DNA of 64,000 bases from Maritimibacter sp. Lineage in GTDB: Bacteria; Pseudomonadota; Alphaproteobacteria; Rhodobacterales; Rhodobacteraceae. Below the pieces are notes generated by a model. It was not told the origin of the DNA and searched no databases. It saw nothing but the letters and a program-made list of their open reading frames with translations. Each line of letters begins with the position of its first letter. The first letter of the stretch is position 1. Below are positions 1-8,938 of the stretch, piece by piece. The translations under genes were made by a program, and so were the position numbers. The DNA lies in contig JAABTN010000002.1 of NCBI GenBank assembly GCA_011389895.1, positions 62,001-126,000 of the forward strand, written 5' to 3'.

Positions 1-1
1 C

Positions 2-1237
2 GTGCCCGACCCGACACCTGAGCCGACGCCTGAACCTGAGCCAGCGTCCGAGCCTGAGCCCGAGCCGCTCGAACCGCCCGCCTTTGGCACCATCCGCTTT
101 CCCGCCGAAGGGGTCGCGGTGGTGGCCGGCACGGCAGAGCCGGGGGCCTCGGTCTTTGTCTTTGTCGATGACGAAGAGGTGGCCGAAAGCCCGGCGAATG
201 CCGCCGGTGATTTTGCGGCCCTCTTCGATCTCGTGGTATCCGACCAGCCGCGCATCCTGCGGATCGCCGCGCAACGCGCGGGCGAGAACGCGCTGGTTTA
301 TGCCGAGGAAAACCGCATCATCGAACCGCGCCAGATCACGGTTGCGGCGACGGAACCGGCCTTGACCGACCCCGCTGAGGCGTCCGAGCCACCTGAGGCC
401 CCCGAGGTGGTCGAGATGGCCGAACCCGACCCGGTGACCGAGCCTGCGCCAGATCCTGCGCCCACACCGGACCCCGCGCCGACACCGGACCCCGCTCCCG
501 CCCCTGACACCGCCCCTGACACCGCGCCGGTGGTGGCCGAGACGCAACCGCCGCGCGTGCTTGAAGCCGATCGCGACGGGATCCGGGTGGTCGATGAACC
601 GGCCACACCCGGCACGCTCATGCTCGCCCTCGATACGATATCCTATGGTGACGATGGCGAGGTGATCGTGGCGGGACGCGCCCGGGCCGGGGCCATGGTG
701 CGTCTCTACATCGACAATCTCGCCGTTGGGGACAGCCCCGTTGCGGCGGACAACCAGTGGCGCGTGACGCTTCCCAATACCGTCGAGCCGGGGCTTTATA
801 CCCTGCGGGTGGACGAGCTGGACGGGGAGGGCACGGTGACCGCACGGGTGGAAACGCCGTTCAAACGCGAGGACCGTCAGGGGCTCGCCGCCGCGCTTGC
901 GGTGGCGGAGCCTGCCGAAACGCCGGAGACCCCGGCGGCCCCGCCGGATCCGGCAGAGGAGGCGGTCGCGGTCGATGCGCCCGAAGCGCCCACGCCCGCC
1001 CCCACGCCAGAGGCCCCGACCGAGGCAGAGCCTGCGCCCGAACCCGAGGCCGAGCCGCTGATCGCCGCGATCACGGTGCAACCGGGGTCGACCCTTTGGG
1101 CGATCTCGCGCGAACGCTATGGCGACGGAAACCTTTATGTGCAGGTGTTCGAGGCGAACCGGGACAAGATCCTTGATCCTGACCTGATCTATCCCGGCCA
1201 GGTCTTCGATCTTCCCGAAGGCGTGGCCGCACAATAG
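2..1237 (+). CDS. LysM domain protein with Ig-like repeats (5'-partial)
   Basis: The frame is open to the first base, and family members normally begin with a membrane anchor, so this is probably the C-terminal part of a longer protein. The visible 411 residues are acidic and proline-rich (Pro-Glu/Asp repeats at about residues 1-25 and 140-180, another near 310-350). They contain two Ig-like modules sharing the pattern V-x-G-x-A-x-x-G-A-x-V-x-(L/F)-x-x-D (about 28-105 and 205-285). A LysM domain closes the protein (about 355-405, 'VQPGSTLWAISRERYG'). LysM domains bind peptidoglycan, so an envelope location is likely. No enzymatic domain is visible. The precise role is unknown. Confidence 0.85.
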   Translation: MPDPTPEPTPEPEPASEPEPEPLEPPAFGTIRFPAEGVAVVAGTAEPGASVFVFVDDEEVAESPANAAGDFAALFDLVVSDQPRILRIAAQRAGENALVYAEENRIIEPRQITVAATEPALTDPAEASEPPEAPEVVEMAEPDPVTEPAPDPAPTPDPAPTPDPAPAPDTAPDTAPVVAETQPPRVLEADRDGIRVVDEPATPGTLMLALDTISYGDDGEVIVAGRARAGAMVRLYIDNLAVGDSPVAADNQWRVTLPNTVEPGLYTLRVDELDGEGTVTARVETPFKREDRQGLAAALAVAEPAETPETPAAPPDPAEEAVAVDAPEAPTPAPTPEAPTEAEPAPEPEAEPLIAAITVQPGSTLWAISRERYGDGNLYVQVFEANRDKILDPDLIYPGQVFDLPEGVAAQ

Positions 1238-1305
1238 CCGCGACCCTCTGGTCTTTTCGCTTCCATGCGCCTAGGACTTTGCGGCACTTCGCAAAGGAAT
1301 GACAC

Positions 1306-3153
1306 ATGCGCAGAGGCGGCGGAAAGAGAACGGTGAGTGCAGCGCGCACCAGCGGAGTATTCGAGGGCAGCGGGATCAGGACGATCAAGCGCGTGGTGCC
1401 CTATCTTTGGCCCGAGGGGGACACCGGGGCGCGTCTGCGCGTCGTGGTCGCGCTTGCTTTCCTGATCGGGGCCAAGCTCATCTCGGTCGTCACGCCTTTG
1501 TTTTACAAGGCCGCGGTCGACAGTCTCACGGGCGAGGTCGGCGATAGCGCGGCCTGGATGCTGGCGATGGGGGCGATTGGTCTGACCGTCGCTTACGGCG
1601 TCGCGCGGTTCCTGTCGGTGGGGTTTCAGCAAATGCGCGACTGGGTCTTTGCCCGCGTCGCCCAAAGGGCGTTGCGCGCCATGGCATTGCAGACCTTTCG
1701 TCACATCCATGCACTATCACTTCGCTATCATCTCACCCGCAAGACCGGGGGATTGAGCCGGATCATGGAGCGGGGGGTGAAGGGGGTCGAATTCCTTTTG
1801 CGCTTTCTCCTGTTCAACATCGTGCCGCTGTTCATCGAGCTTGCACTGGTGGCGGGTCTGTTCTTTTTCCTTTTCGACATCTGGTACCTTGCCGCCGTGG
1901 TCGCGACCATCGCACTTTATATCCGGTTCACCTTCGTGGTCACCGAATGGCGCGTGAAGATCCGCAAGGAGATGAACGACCAGGACACGGACGCGAACCA
2001 GAAGGCGATCGACAGCCTGTTGAATTTCGAGACGGTCAAGTATTTCGGGGCCGAACGGCGCGAGGCGGACCGCTATGACGGGGCGATGCGGGGCTATGAA
2101 AGCGCGGCGGTCAAGACGTCGCAATCGCTTGCGTTTCTCAACGCGGGCCAAAGCTTCATCATCACCGCCGGGCTTGCGGTCGTCATGGTGATGGCAGCCT
2201 TCGGGGTGCAGGACGGCACGCTGACCACCGGCGATTTCGTCATGGTCAATGCCTACATGATCCAGATCACCATGCCGCTGAATTTCCTCGGGTCGGTCTA
2301 CCGCGAAATCCGGCAGGCGCTGGTCGACATGGCCGAGATGTTCGATTTGCTCGAACAACCCGCCGAAGTGACCGACAAGCCCGACGCCAAGCCGCTCGAT
2401 GTGCGGGGCGGGGCGGTCGAGCTTGCCACGGTCGCCTTCGGCTACGATGCGGCGCGACCCATTCTGCATGGCGTCAGTATCCGCGCCGAGGCAGGGGAAA
2501 CCATTGCGATCGTCGGCCCGTCCGGGTCGGGCAAATCCACCATCGGGCGGCTTTTATTTCGGTTCTATGACGTGACCGGCGGGGCGATCCGGATCGACGG
2601 GCAAGACCTGCGTGACGTCACGCAAGAGAGCCTGCACAAGGCCATCGGGGTCGTGCCGCAGGACACCGTGTTGTTCAATGACACGATCCGCTACAACATC
2701 GCCTACGGGCGCGAGGGCGCGAGCTTTGCCGAGATCGAGGCGGCGGCAAAGGCGGCGAGCATTCATGAATTCATCGCCAGCCTGCCCGAAGGCTACGACA
2801 CGCAGGTGGGCGAGCGCGGTCTGAAGCTGTCGGGCGGCGAGAAACAGCGCGTTGGCATTGCGCGCACCTTGCTGAAAAACCCGCCGATCCTGCTTTTGGA
2901 CGAGGCGACATCGGCGCTCGACACCGAGACCGAGCGCGACATTCAACAAAGTTTGAAGGCCATGGGCGTGGGGCGCACCGTGATCACCATCGCGCACCGG
3001 CTGTCGACCATCGCGGATGCCGACCGGATCATCGTGCTGGAACAGGGCTTGGTGCGTGAAGAGGGCACGCATGACGATCTTCTGGCACGGGGTGGCAAAT
3101 ACGCGGCGATGTGGGCGCGCCAAGCGGCAGACGAGGATGAAGAAGCGGCCTAG
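1306..3153 (+). CDS. Atm1-type ABC exporter (fused permease/ATPase)
   Basis: This is a half-size ABC exporter of 615 residues: a six-helix type I exporter domain (about 40-330) followed by an ATPase domain. Walker A 'GPSGSGKST' lies near 404, the signature 'LSGGEKQR' near 508, Walker B 'ILLLDEATSALD' near 528 and the H-loop 'IAHR' near 562. The N-terminal wording ('VVPYLWPEG', 'KLISVVTPLFYKAAVD') matches the mitochondrial Atm1/bacterial AtmA group, which exports glutathione-derived sulfur species or heavy-metal glutathione complexes from the inner membrane. An AAGGA ribosome site precedes the ATG. It faces the RND permease gene tail to tail with a 17-bp gap. Substrate assignment is inference from family resemblance. 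Confidence 0.9.
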   Translation: MRRGGGKRTVSAARTSGVFEGSGIRTIKRVVPYLWPEGDTGARLRVVVALAFLIGAKLISVVTPLFYKAAVDSLTGEVGDSAAWMLAMGAIGLTVAYGVARFLSVGFQQMRDWVFARVAQRALRAMALQTFRHIHALSLRYHLTRKTGGLSRIMERGVKGVEFLLRFLLFNIVPLFIELALVAGLFFFLFDIWYLAAVVATIALYIRFTFVVTEWRVKIRKEMNDQDTDANQKAIDSLLNFETVKYFGAERREADRYDGAMRGYESAAVKTSQSLAFLNAGQSFIITAGLAVVMVMAAFGVQDGTLTTGDFVMVNAYMIQITMPLNFLGSVYREIRQALVDMAEMFDLLEQPAEVTDKPDAKPLDVRGGAVELATVAFGYDAARPILHGVSIRAEAGETIAIVGPSGSGKSTIGRLLFRFYDVTGGAIRIDGQDLRDVTQESLHKAIGVVPQDTVLFNDTIRYNIAYGREGASFAEIEAAAKAASIHEFIASLPEGYDTQVGERGLKLSGGEKQRVGIARTLLKNPPILLLDEATSALDTETERDIQQSLKAMGVGRTVITIAHRLSTIADADRIIVLEQGLVREEGTHDDLLARGGKYAAMWARQAADEDEEAA

Positions 3154-3170
3154 GGCGCGGTGTGTGCGCG

Positions 3171-6100
3171 TTATTCGGCGGCCTTGAGCGGTTTGCCGTT
3201 TTCGTCCAGCCCGTCCTTGCGCGCCTTGAGCATGTCGCCCAGATCGCCCGCGGTCGGGGCCGCGTCGCCTTCGTCGGGCTCCTCCGCCATTGGCAGGTCT
3301 TCGTAATTCCACACCATCTCGTCCGCGTCCGCCTGTCGCGCGGCCCGGTCCAGCCCGATGTCTCGCGCGGGGCGCGACGCCGGTCCGGACAGGCGCGCGC
3401 GGATCATCCGAACCGCACCATAGGCGCCTTTTTCGGTCCAGACCCGCACGGCCAGCATCGAGGGCGTGAAAACCAGCGTCAGGATCGTCGCGATGCCCAG
3501 GCCAAAGACCACGGCAGTGGCCAGTTGCACCCACCACAGCGCGGTTGGCGCGTTGACCGAGTAGCCGCCATTGATGAAATCGAAGCTGAGGCCGAACATC
3601 ATCGGGGCAAGCCCCGCCATGGTGGTGATCGTGGTCAAAAGCACGGGGCGAATACGGCTCTCGGCGGTGCGCACGATGGCCTCGATCCGGGGCATGTAGC
3701 GCGCGTATTCCTGGTAGGTGTCGATCAGAACGATGTTGTTGTTCACCACGATTCCGGCCAACGCGACCACGCCGGTTCCGGTCATGATCACCGAGAACGG
3801 CTGACCCATCACCAACATCCCGAAGAGCACGCCCCCGGTCGACAGGACGACCGCCAAGAGCACGAGAATCGAATTATAGAAGCTGTTGAACTGTGCCAGC
3901 AGGATGATGAACATCAAGAACAACGCCCCGGCAAAGGCTTTTGACAGGAAGCTTGTCGATTCTGCCTGATCGGCGAAATCGCCGACCCATTCGGTCGATA
4001 TCCCATCGGGCAGCGCGCCCGAGGCGATCCAGGCGTTGACCTGTTCGATCCGCTCGGTGGCGTTGACCGGGGTCAGGGTATAATCGTCACGCGACCCATC
4101 GGCCATGGTGGCGCGAGCCTCGCCGTCAGGCATGACCTGCGATGTGCCATCCGGCCCGGTCAGCCGCACCAACCCGTCGCCAACCCCGGCCTTCACGTCG
4201 AAATAGCGGCTTTGATCAACCCGGTCGATCCGTCCCAGCGTCGGCACGGCGCGCCGTTCGACGAAATTCGAAATCGGGACAAGCCCCTCCGCCGTGCGCA
4301 CCCTGAGGGTGTCCAACGTCGAGATCAGCCGGTCCTCTTCGGGAAACCGCACGCGGATTTCGATCTCTTCGTCGGAGCCTTCGATGCGCATGGTGTCAAG
4401 CAGCAGGCCGGTGGTGACAAGCTGCACCATCCCGCCGACCGTGGAGACATCGGTGCCGAATCGCCCGGCCTCCTCGACGTCGATATCAAGCTCCCAGTCG
4501 ATGCCGGGCAGGGGTCGGGTGTCTTCGACAAGTTCAAGGCCGGGCATGTCGTTGAAATAGGCGTTGGTGGTCTCGGTCGCCTCCAAAAGCGCCGCGCTGT
4601 CATTGCCCTTGAGCCGCAGGTGCACCGGCTTGGTCGAGGCCGGGCCACCGGCGATGGCGGCGACCTCGGTATTGATGCCGTGTAACCCGGCGAGCCGGTC
4701 CTTGAGGGTCGCGACCACGACCTTGCCGTCATATGTCTCATCGCGCACCGTGCGCGTGTAGGGGATGAAGCCGAGCAGCTTCGCGTCCTCGGTATAGAAC
4801 GGGCGATCTTCGAAGGTGGCGATCTCGACCTGGATCTGGCCGATCATGTCGCGGGGGCCCGCCGCGCCTCCGGTGTTCTGGTTCAGCCCGCCGTCGCCCG
4901 CGAAAGCAAAGGCGTTTTTCACGCCGGGGGTGGTCAGAACCATCTCCTCGACCGCGCGCACCATCTCGTCTTTTTCCTCGATCGACAGGTTGCCGCGTCC
5001 GCTGACATAGACCACGGCCTGTTCCGGCGCGGTGTCGGCAAAGAACTCGACCCCCTTCGAGTTGCGGCTGAAATCCAGCCCGATCCCGGCGATCAGCGCC
5101 ATGACCCCGAGGATCGTGACCACCGGCATGACCGGGTTTCCGACGATGGCCTTGATCACCACGCCAAATCCGGTGCGCCGATGCCCGCCCTTGATCGGCT
5201 TCTCCTTTTTCTCCGGCTTGGCCGCGTCGAGCAAAAGCGTGGTGATCATGGCAAGGGCGGCAAAGATGACGCCGCTCACGATCATGTCCAGCGGGGAAGA
5301 CAGCGGGTGGCCGGTTTCGGGGAAGAAGTAATCCGGGTTGACGACCTGCAACGCGGCAAAAAACAGCGCCACGGCAGACAGCGCGGCGACCGCGATGCGC
5401 AGCCAAAGCGGTGCGGGGCGCACGACCCGGCTCGCGCGCTCGAGGCTGCGTGAAATCCGGCCCGCGACACCGCCCATCACGGGCAGATAGATCAGCGCGA
5501 CCAGCAGTGAGGCGGACAGGACGTAAATCAACGTCTGAGGCAGCATCCCCATGAACTCGCCGGGAATGCCGGGCCAGAACAGCATGGGCAGGAAGGCACA
5601 GAGCGTCGTCGCGGTGGACGAGACGATGGGCCAGAACATGCGCTTTGCCGCCTCGGTATAGGCCGACATCGGGCCGATGCCCTCGGCAATCCGTTTGTCC
5701 GCGTATTCGACCACCACGATGGCCCCGTCGACCAGCATGCCCACGGCAAGGATCAGGCCGAACATGACGATGTTGTTGATCGGCGCGTCGAGCACGGCGA
5801 AAAGCGCGAAGGTCAGCAGGAACGAGGTGGGGATCGCGAAGCCGACCAGAAGCGCCGAGCGCATCCCGAGGCTCGCCAGAACCACGATCATGACAAGCGC
5901 GATGGCGGTGATGACCGATCCCTCAAGCTGGCGCACCATGCTGTCGACCATGTGGCTCTGGTCGGTCGCGTAGCTGACCGTCACGGCGTTCTTCACCGCG
6001 TCGGGCCAGTCTTCCTGCGCCGCATCCACCGCCGTCTTCACCGCGCTCACGGTGTCGATCAGGTTATATCCCTTGGCCTTGACCACCTGTAGCGCAACCG

Positions 6101-6932
6101 TGGTCTCTCCGTTGAAGCGCGCGGTGCCCGCCCGGTCCTCAAACGCAAGCTGAATATCGGCGATGTCGCCCAGCGTGACGACGCTGTTTCCGTTCACCTT
6201 CACCGGCAGGGCATAGATATCCTGCACGTCCTGAAAGCTCGCCGGGATCTTGAGCGCGGCGGCCCCGGATTCGGTCGCAACCTGTCCGGCGGCGATCAGC
6301 TGGTTGTTGTTGACCACGACATTGATCAGCTCGCCCGCGGTGACGTTATAGGATTCGAGCTTCAGGGGGTCGATCAAGACCTCCATCATCTCGTCGCGCG
6401 CCCCGGTGAGCTGGGCTTCCAGCACCGGTTCGATCGCTTCAACCTCGTCCTGCAATTCCTTGGCCAGCCGAACCAGCGTGCGCTCGGGCGCGGTGCCCGT
6501 AAGGCTGATGTTCAAGATCGGGAATTCCGAGAAATTGATCTCGTTGACCGAATAGGATTCGGCACCGTCGGGGAACCGGGCCTCGGCGGAATTCATCGCG
6601 TCGCGCACATCGGCGATGGTCGCGCCCCGGTCCCAGCCGAATTCGAATTCCATGGTGAGGTTGGCATAGCCTTCGGCGGCGACCGCCGTCATGGTCTTGA
6701 GCCCGTCGATATCGGCCAACTCGGTTTCCATCGGGCGAACCAGAAGGTTTTCGGCGTCGGCGGCGGAAATGCCGGGGAAGGGCACCGAGATCGACAGCAT
6801 CGGGATCTCGATGTCCGGCTCACCCTCTTTCGGAAGGCCAACGTAGGAAGCGATGCCTGCCGTCAGCGACAGCAGGATGAACGCGATGACCATCCGCGCA
6901 CGGCTGGCTGCCCAGTCGACCATCCCGGTCAT
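3171..6932 (-). CDS. RND efflux transporter permease subunit
   Basis: The inner-membrane pump of a tripartite efflux system has 1253 residues, longer than AcrB-type proteins of about 1050. It has the expected N-terminal helix ('MVIAFILLSLTAGIASYVGLP'), two large periplasmic loops and two groups of transmembrane helices. The proton-relay region reads 'GMLVDGAIVVVEYADKR' near residue 398, so only one of the two adjacent aspartates of AcrB is kept. About 100 hydrophilic, acidic residues extend past the last helix. The start codon overlaps the stop of the upstream adaptor gene (ATGA), so the two are translationally coupled. No outer-membrane channel gene is adjacent. Substrate unknown. Confidence 0.93.
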   Translation of the reverse strand: MTGMVDWAASRARMVIAFILLSLTAGIASYVGLPKEGEPDIEIPMLSISVPFPGISAADAENLLVRPMETELADIDGLKTMTAVAAEGYANLTMEFEFGWDRGATIADVRDAMNSAEARFPDGAESYSVNEINFSEFPILNISLTGTAPERTLVRLAKELQDEVEAIEPVLEAQLTGARDEMMEVLIDPLKLESYNVTAGELINVVVNNNQLIAAGQVATESGAAALKIPASFQDVQDIYALPVKVNGNSVVTLGDIADIQLAFEDRAGTARFNGETTVALQVVKAKGYNLIDTVSAVKTAVDAAQEDWPDAVKNAVTVSYATDQSHMVDSMVRQLEGSVITAIALVMIVVLASLGMRSALLVGFAIPTSFLLTFALFAVLDAPINNIVMFGLILAVGMLVDGAIVVVEYADKRIAEGIGPMSAYTEAAKRMFWPIVSSTATTLCAFLPMLFWPGIPGEFMGMLPQTLIYVLSASLLVALIYLPVMGGVAGRISRSLERASRVVRPAPLWLRIAVAALSAVALFFAALQVVNPDYFFPETGHPLSSPLDMIVSGVIFAALAMITTLLLDAAKPEKKEKPIKGGHRRTGFGVVIKAIVGNPVMPVVTILGVMALIAGIGLDFSRNSKGVEFFADTAPEQAVVYVSGRGNLSIEEKDEMVRAVEEMVLTTPGVKNAFAFAGDGGLNQNTGGAAGPRDMIGQIQVEIATFEDRPFYTEDAKLLGFIPYTRTVRDETYDGKVVVATLKDRLAGLHGINTEVAAIAGGPASTKPVHLRLKGNDSAALLEATETTNAYFNDMPGLELVEDTRPLPGIDWELDIDVEEAGRFGTDVSTVGGMVQLVTTGLLLDTMRIEGSDEEIEIRVRFPEEDRLISTLDTLRVRTAEGLVPISNFVERRAVPTLGRIDRVDQSRYFDVKAGVGDGLVRLTGPDGTSQVMPDGEARATMADGSRDDYTLTPVNATERIEQVNAWIASGALPDGISTEWVGDFADQAESTSFLSKAFAGALFLMFIILLAQFNSFYNSILVLLAVVLSTGGVLFGMLVMGQPFSVIMTGTGVVALAGIVVNNNIVLIDTYQEYARYMPRIEAIVRTAESRIRPVLLTTITTMAGLAPMMFGLSFDFINGGYSVNAPTALWWVQLATAVVFGLGIATILTLVFTPSMLAVRVWTEKGAYGAVRMIRARLSGPASRPARDIGLDRAARQADADEMVWNYEDLPMAEEPDEGDAAPTAGDLGDMLKARKDGLDENGKPLKAAE

Positions 6933-8041
6933 GTGCCGCTCTCCCTGTATTCGACCGAAATCGGGACACCGTCTTTCACATAATCTTGCCCGACCACGAT
7001 CACATCGACCGTTTCGGGCAGACCGGTCACCCAGACGCCATCGGTGGAATCTCGCACGAGATCGACCGGCATGAAGGTCGCCACATCGTCTTCGCCCGCA
7101 GTCCGGATGCCAAGATCGCCCGCGTCATTCAATGTCAGGGCCGATTGCGGCACGAGATGCGCGCGTTGCCCGGTCGAGGCGATAAGCATTTCCACCGCTT
7201 GGCCTGCGCGGATGGCGAGGTCGGGGTTGGGCACCTCGGCTTCGACCCGGAAGGTGCGGGTCACGGGGTCTGCCGAGCGCCCGATGAAGGACAATTGCCC
7301 GATCATCTGTTCGCCGGTCGCCAGACGTGCGCCGACCTGCGCGCCGGTGTCGATCCGGCTCACACTGGCCTCGGCGACGTTGCCGACGAGCTTCATGGGA
7401 TCAAGCTGCACGATCTGGGCGCAGACACCACCGGGCTGCAAAAGCGTGCCGATCTCGGGCACGTCGCCTTCGATGATCCCGGCGAAGGGCGCAGTGATCT
7501 TCGTGTCCTCAAGCGCCGCCTTGGCTTGTTCCAAACCGGCTTGCGCACTTTCGAAGGCTGAGCGGGCGGAAAGGACGCGGGTTTCCGAGGCAAAGCCGTC
7601 CACGGACAGGGATTCGGCAGCCATCAGGTTCTTGCGCGCCTCGGCCACCTGTGCCTCGGCCTGAACGACCGAGATTTCGCGCGTGCCGGGGTCCAGTTCG
7701 CACAGGATATCGCCTTCGGCCACCGTGCGCCCCTTGGCCACCGGCGGTGCACTGACCCGCCCCGTGGTTTCCGAAACCAAAGTGACCGATCGCATGGCCT
7801 GCGTTTCGCCGCGCACCAGCACGCCGGTGTCAATGTCTTGCGCCTGCGATGTCATGGCGACCACCGCGACCGGGTCGACCGCATCGGCGTCGCGGTCAGC
7901 CGGGGCCGGTTCGCCGTCGCTCTCGACCGTCGTGGCAGGGGTGCCGAGGCCCACGAAATCGCGCAGCGCCTCGCGTTGGAACACCATGATGAAGAGGATC
8001 GCGACAGTCAAAAGCGCGGTGATGATCGGGATCGGTCTCAT
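6929..8041 (-). CDS. RND efflux periplasmic adaptor (membrane-fusion) protein
   Basis: This HlyD/AcrA-type adaptor links the RND permease to an outer-membrane channel. The start at 8041 gives 370 residues beginning 'MRPIPIITALLTVAILFIM', a single N-terminal anchor. It is preceded by a purine-rich AGGGAA. The same frame stays open farther upstream, but that would overlap the divergent yfgM-like gene. After the anchor come a half-lipoyl domain, a coiled-coil hairpin rich in Ala/Gln/Glu ('VVQAEAQVAEARKNLMAAES'), the second half-lipoyl ('APFAGIIEGDVPEIGTLLQP') and a beta-barrel domain. The stop overlaps the permease start, so both proteins come from one transcript. Confidence 0.92.
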   Translation of the reverse strand: MRPIPIITALLTVAILFIMVFQREALRDFVGLGTPATTVESDGEPAPADRDADAVDPVAVVAMTSQAQDIDTGVLVRGETQAMRSVTLVSETTGRVSAPPVAKGRTVAEGDILCELDPGTREISVVQAEAQVAEARKNLMAAESLSVDGFASETRVLSARSAFESAQAGLEQAKAALEDTKITAPFAGIIEGDVPEIGTLLQPGGVCAQIVQLDPMKLVGNVAEASVSRIDTGAQVGARLATGEQMIGQLSFIGRSADPVTRTFRVEAEVPNPDLAIRAGQAVEMLIASTGQRAHLVPQSALTLNDAGDLGIRTAGEDDVATFMPVDLVRDSTDGVWVTGLPETVDVIVVGQDYVKDGVPISVEYRESGT

Positions 8042-8234
8042 GTCGTCAAATTCCCTGCATGTCCGGGCGCGCGCCTTGTTTCGGGTCAGATAAAGCCCGA
8101 TGCCGTGCGCAACAAGTGTTTCCCTGTAATCTATGCGGTTTTCGGTACGAAATGGATCACTTTTGCCGCGCCCCTTGGCAAAGCTGGACCTCTCGCGGTA
8201 AAGAAGGGCAACAAGACGGGCGGAGGCCGAGCAA

Positions 8235-8873
8235 TTGAGCAATCCCGATAGCTTCATCAACGAGGTGACCGAAGAGGTCCGCCGCGACCGCCTCTATGGC
8301 CTTCTGCGCAAATGGGGCTGGGTCGGCGTGGTCGCCGTGCTGGCCATCGTCGGGGGCGCGGCCTTCGTCGAATGGCGCGCGGCGCGCGAGCTTCAGGCGG
8401 CGCAGGCCACGGGCGATGCGATTCTCGCGGCCACCGAGGCGGCGAGCGGTCAAGAACGCATCGCGGCCCTAGGCGCGGTCGAGGCCGAAGGGGATGCAGG
8501 GGCCGTGGTGGCCCTGCTTCAGGCGGCTGAGATGCAGGATCCGGCAGAAGCCGATGCCACCCTTGCCGCGATTTCCGAGAGTGCCGATTACCCCGCGCTC
8601 TACCGTGATCTTGCCGATATGAAGCGTGTTCTGATCGCCGACAGCCCGTTGTCGCCCGAGGAAAAGATCGCGCTGCTGGAGCCTCTGGCGGTGGCCGGGG
8701 GTCCGTTTCGCGTGCTGGCCGAAGAACAGATCGCGCTGGCCGAGTTGGCCGCCGGGGACACCGGGGCCGCGCGGGAGCGTTTGAGCGCGCTGGTAAACGA
8801 CTCCGAGAGTTCCACGAGCCTGCGACAGCGGGCCGAGGAATTGATCATCGCCCTTGGCGGATCGACCGAATGA
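8235..8873 (+). CDS. YfgM-like membrane-anchored TPR protein
   Basis: The protein has 212 residues with a short cytoplasmic N-terminus, one transmembrane helix at about 25-45 ('GWVGVVAVLAIVGGAAFVEW') and an Ala/Glu-rich helical periplasmic domain of tetratricopeptide type. A TTG start is chosen because a clean GGAGG lies eight bases upstream. The order yfgM-bamB-der matches Escherichia coli, where YfgM is an inner-membrane partner of the SecYEG/PpiD periplasmic chaperone network. That role is carried over by synteny and architecture, because sequence identity in this family is low. It is divergent from the efflux adaptor gene with about 190 bp between the starts. Confidence 0.85.
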   Translation: MSNPDSFINEVTEEVRRDRLYGLLRKWGWVGVVAVLAIVGGAAFVEWRAARELQAAQATGDAILAATEAASGQERIAALGAVEAEGDAGAVVALLQAAEMQDPAEADATLAAISESADYPALYRDLADMKRVLIADSPLSPEEKIALLEPLAVAGGPFRVLAEEQIALAELAAGDTGAARERLSALVNDSESSTSLRQRAEELIIALGGSTE

Positions 8874-8938
8874 TATTATCCCGGACGGCATATGGCGCCG
8901 AACCGGGCGTGAATGAGCAGAGCTTGGGGGGCAAGCGA

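Noticed and set aside
445-535. CRISPR-like or variable tandem repeat at the Pro-Asp-Pro-Ala region
   Set aside because: It is an in-frame low-complexity Pro-rich linker of the LysM protein; units are short and irregular with no spacers.
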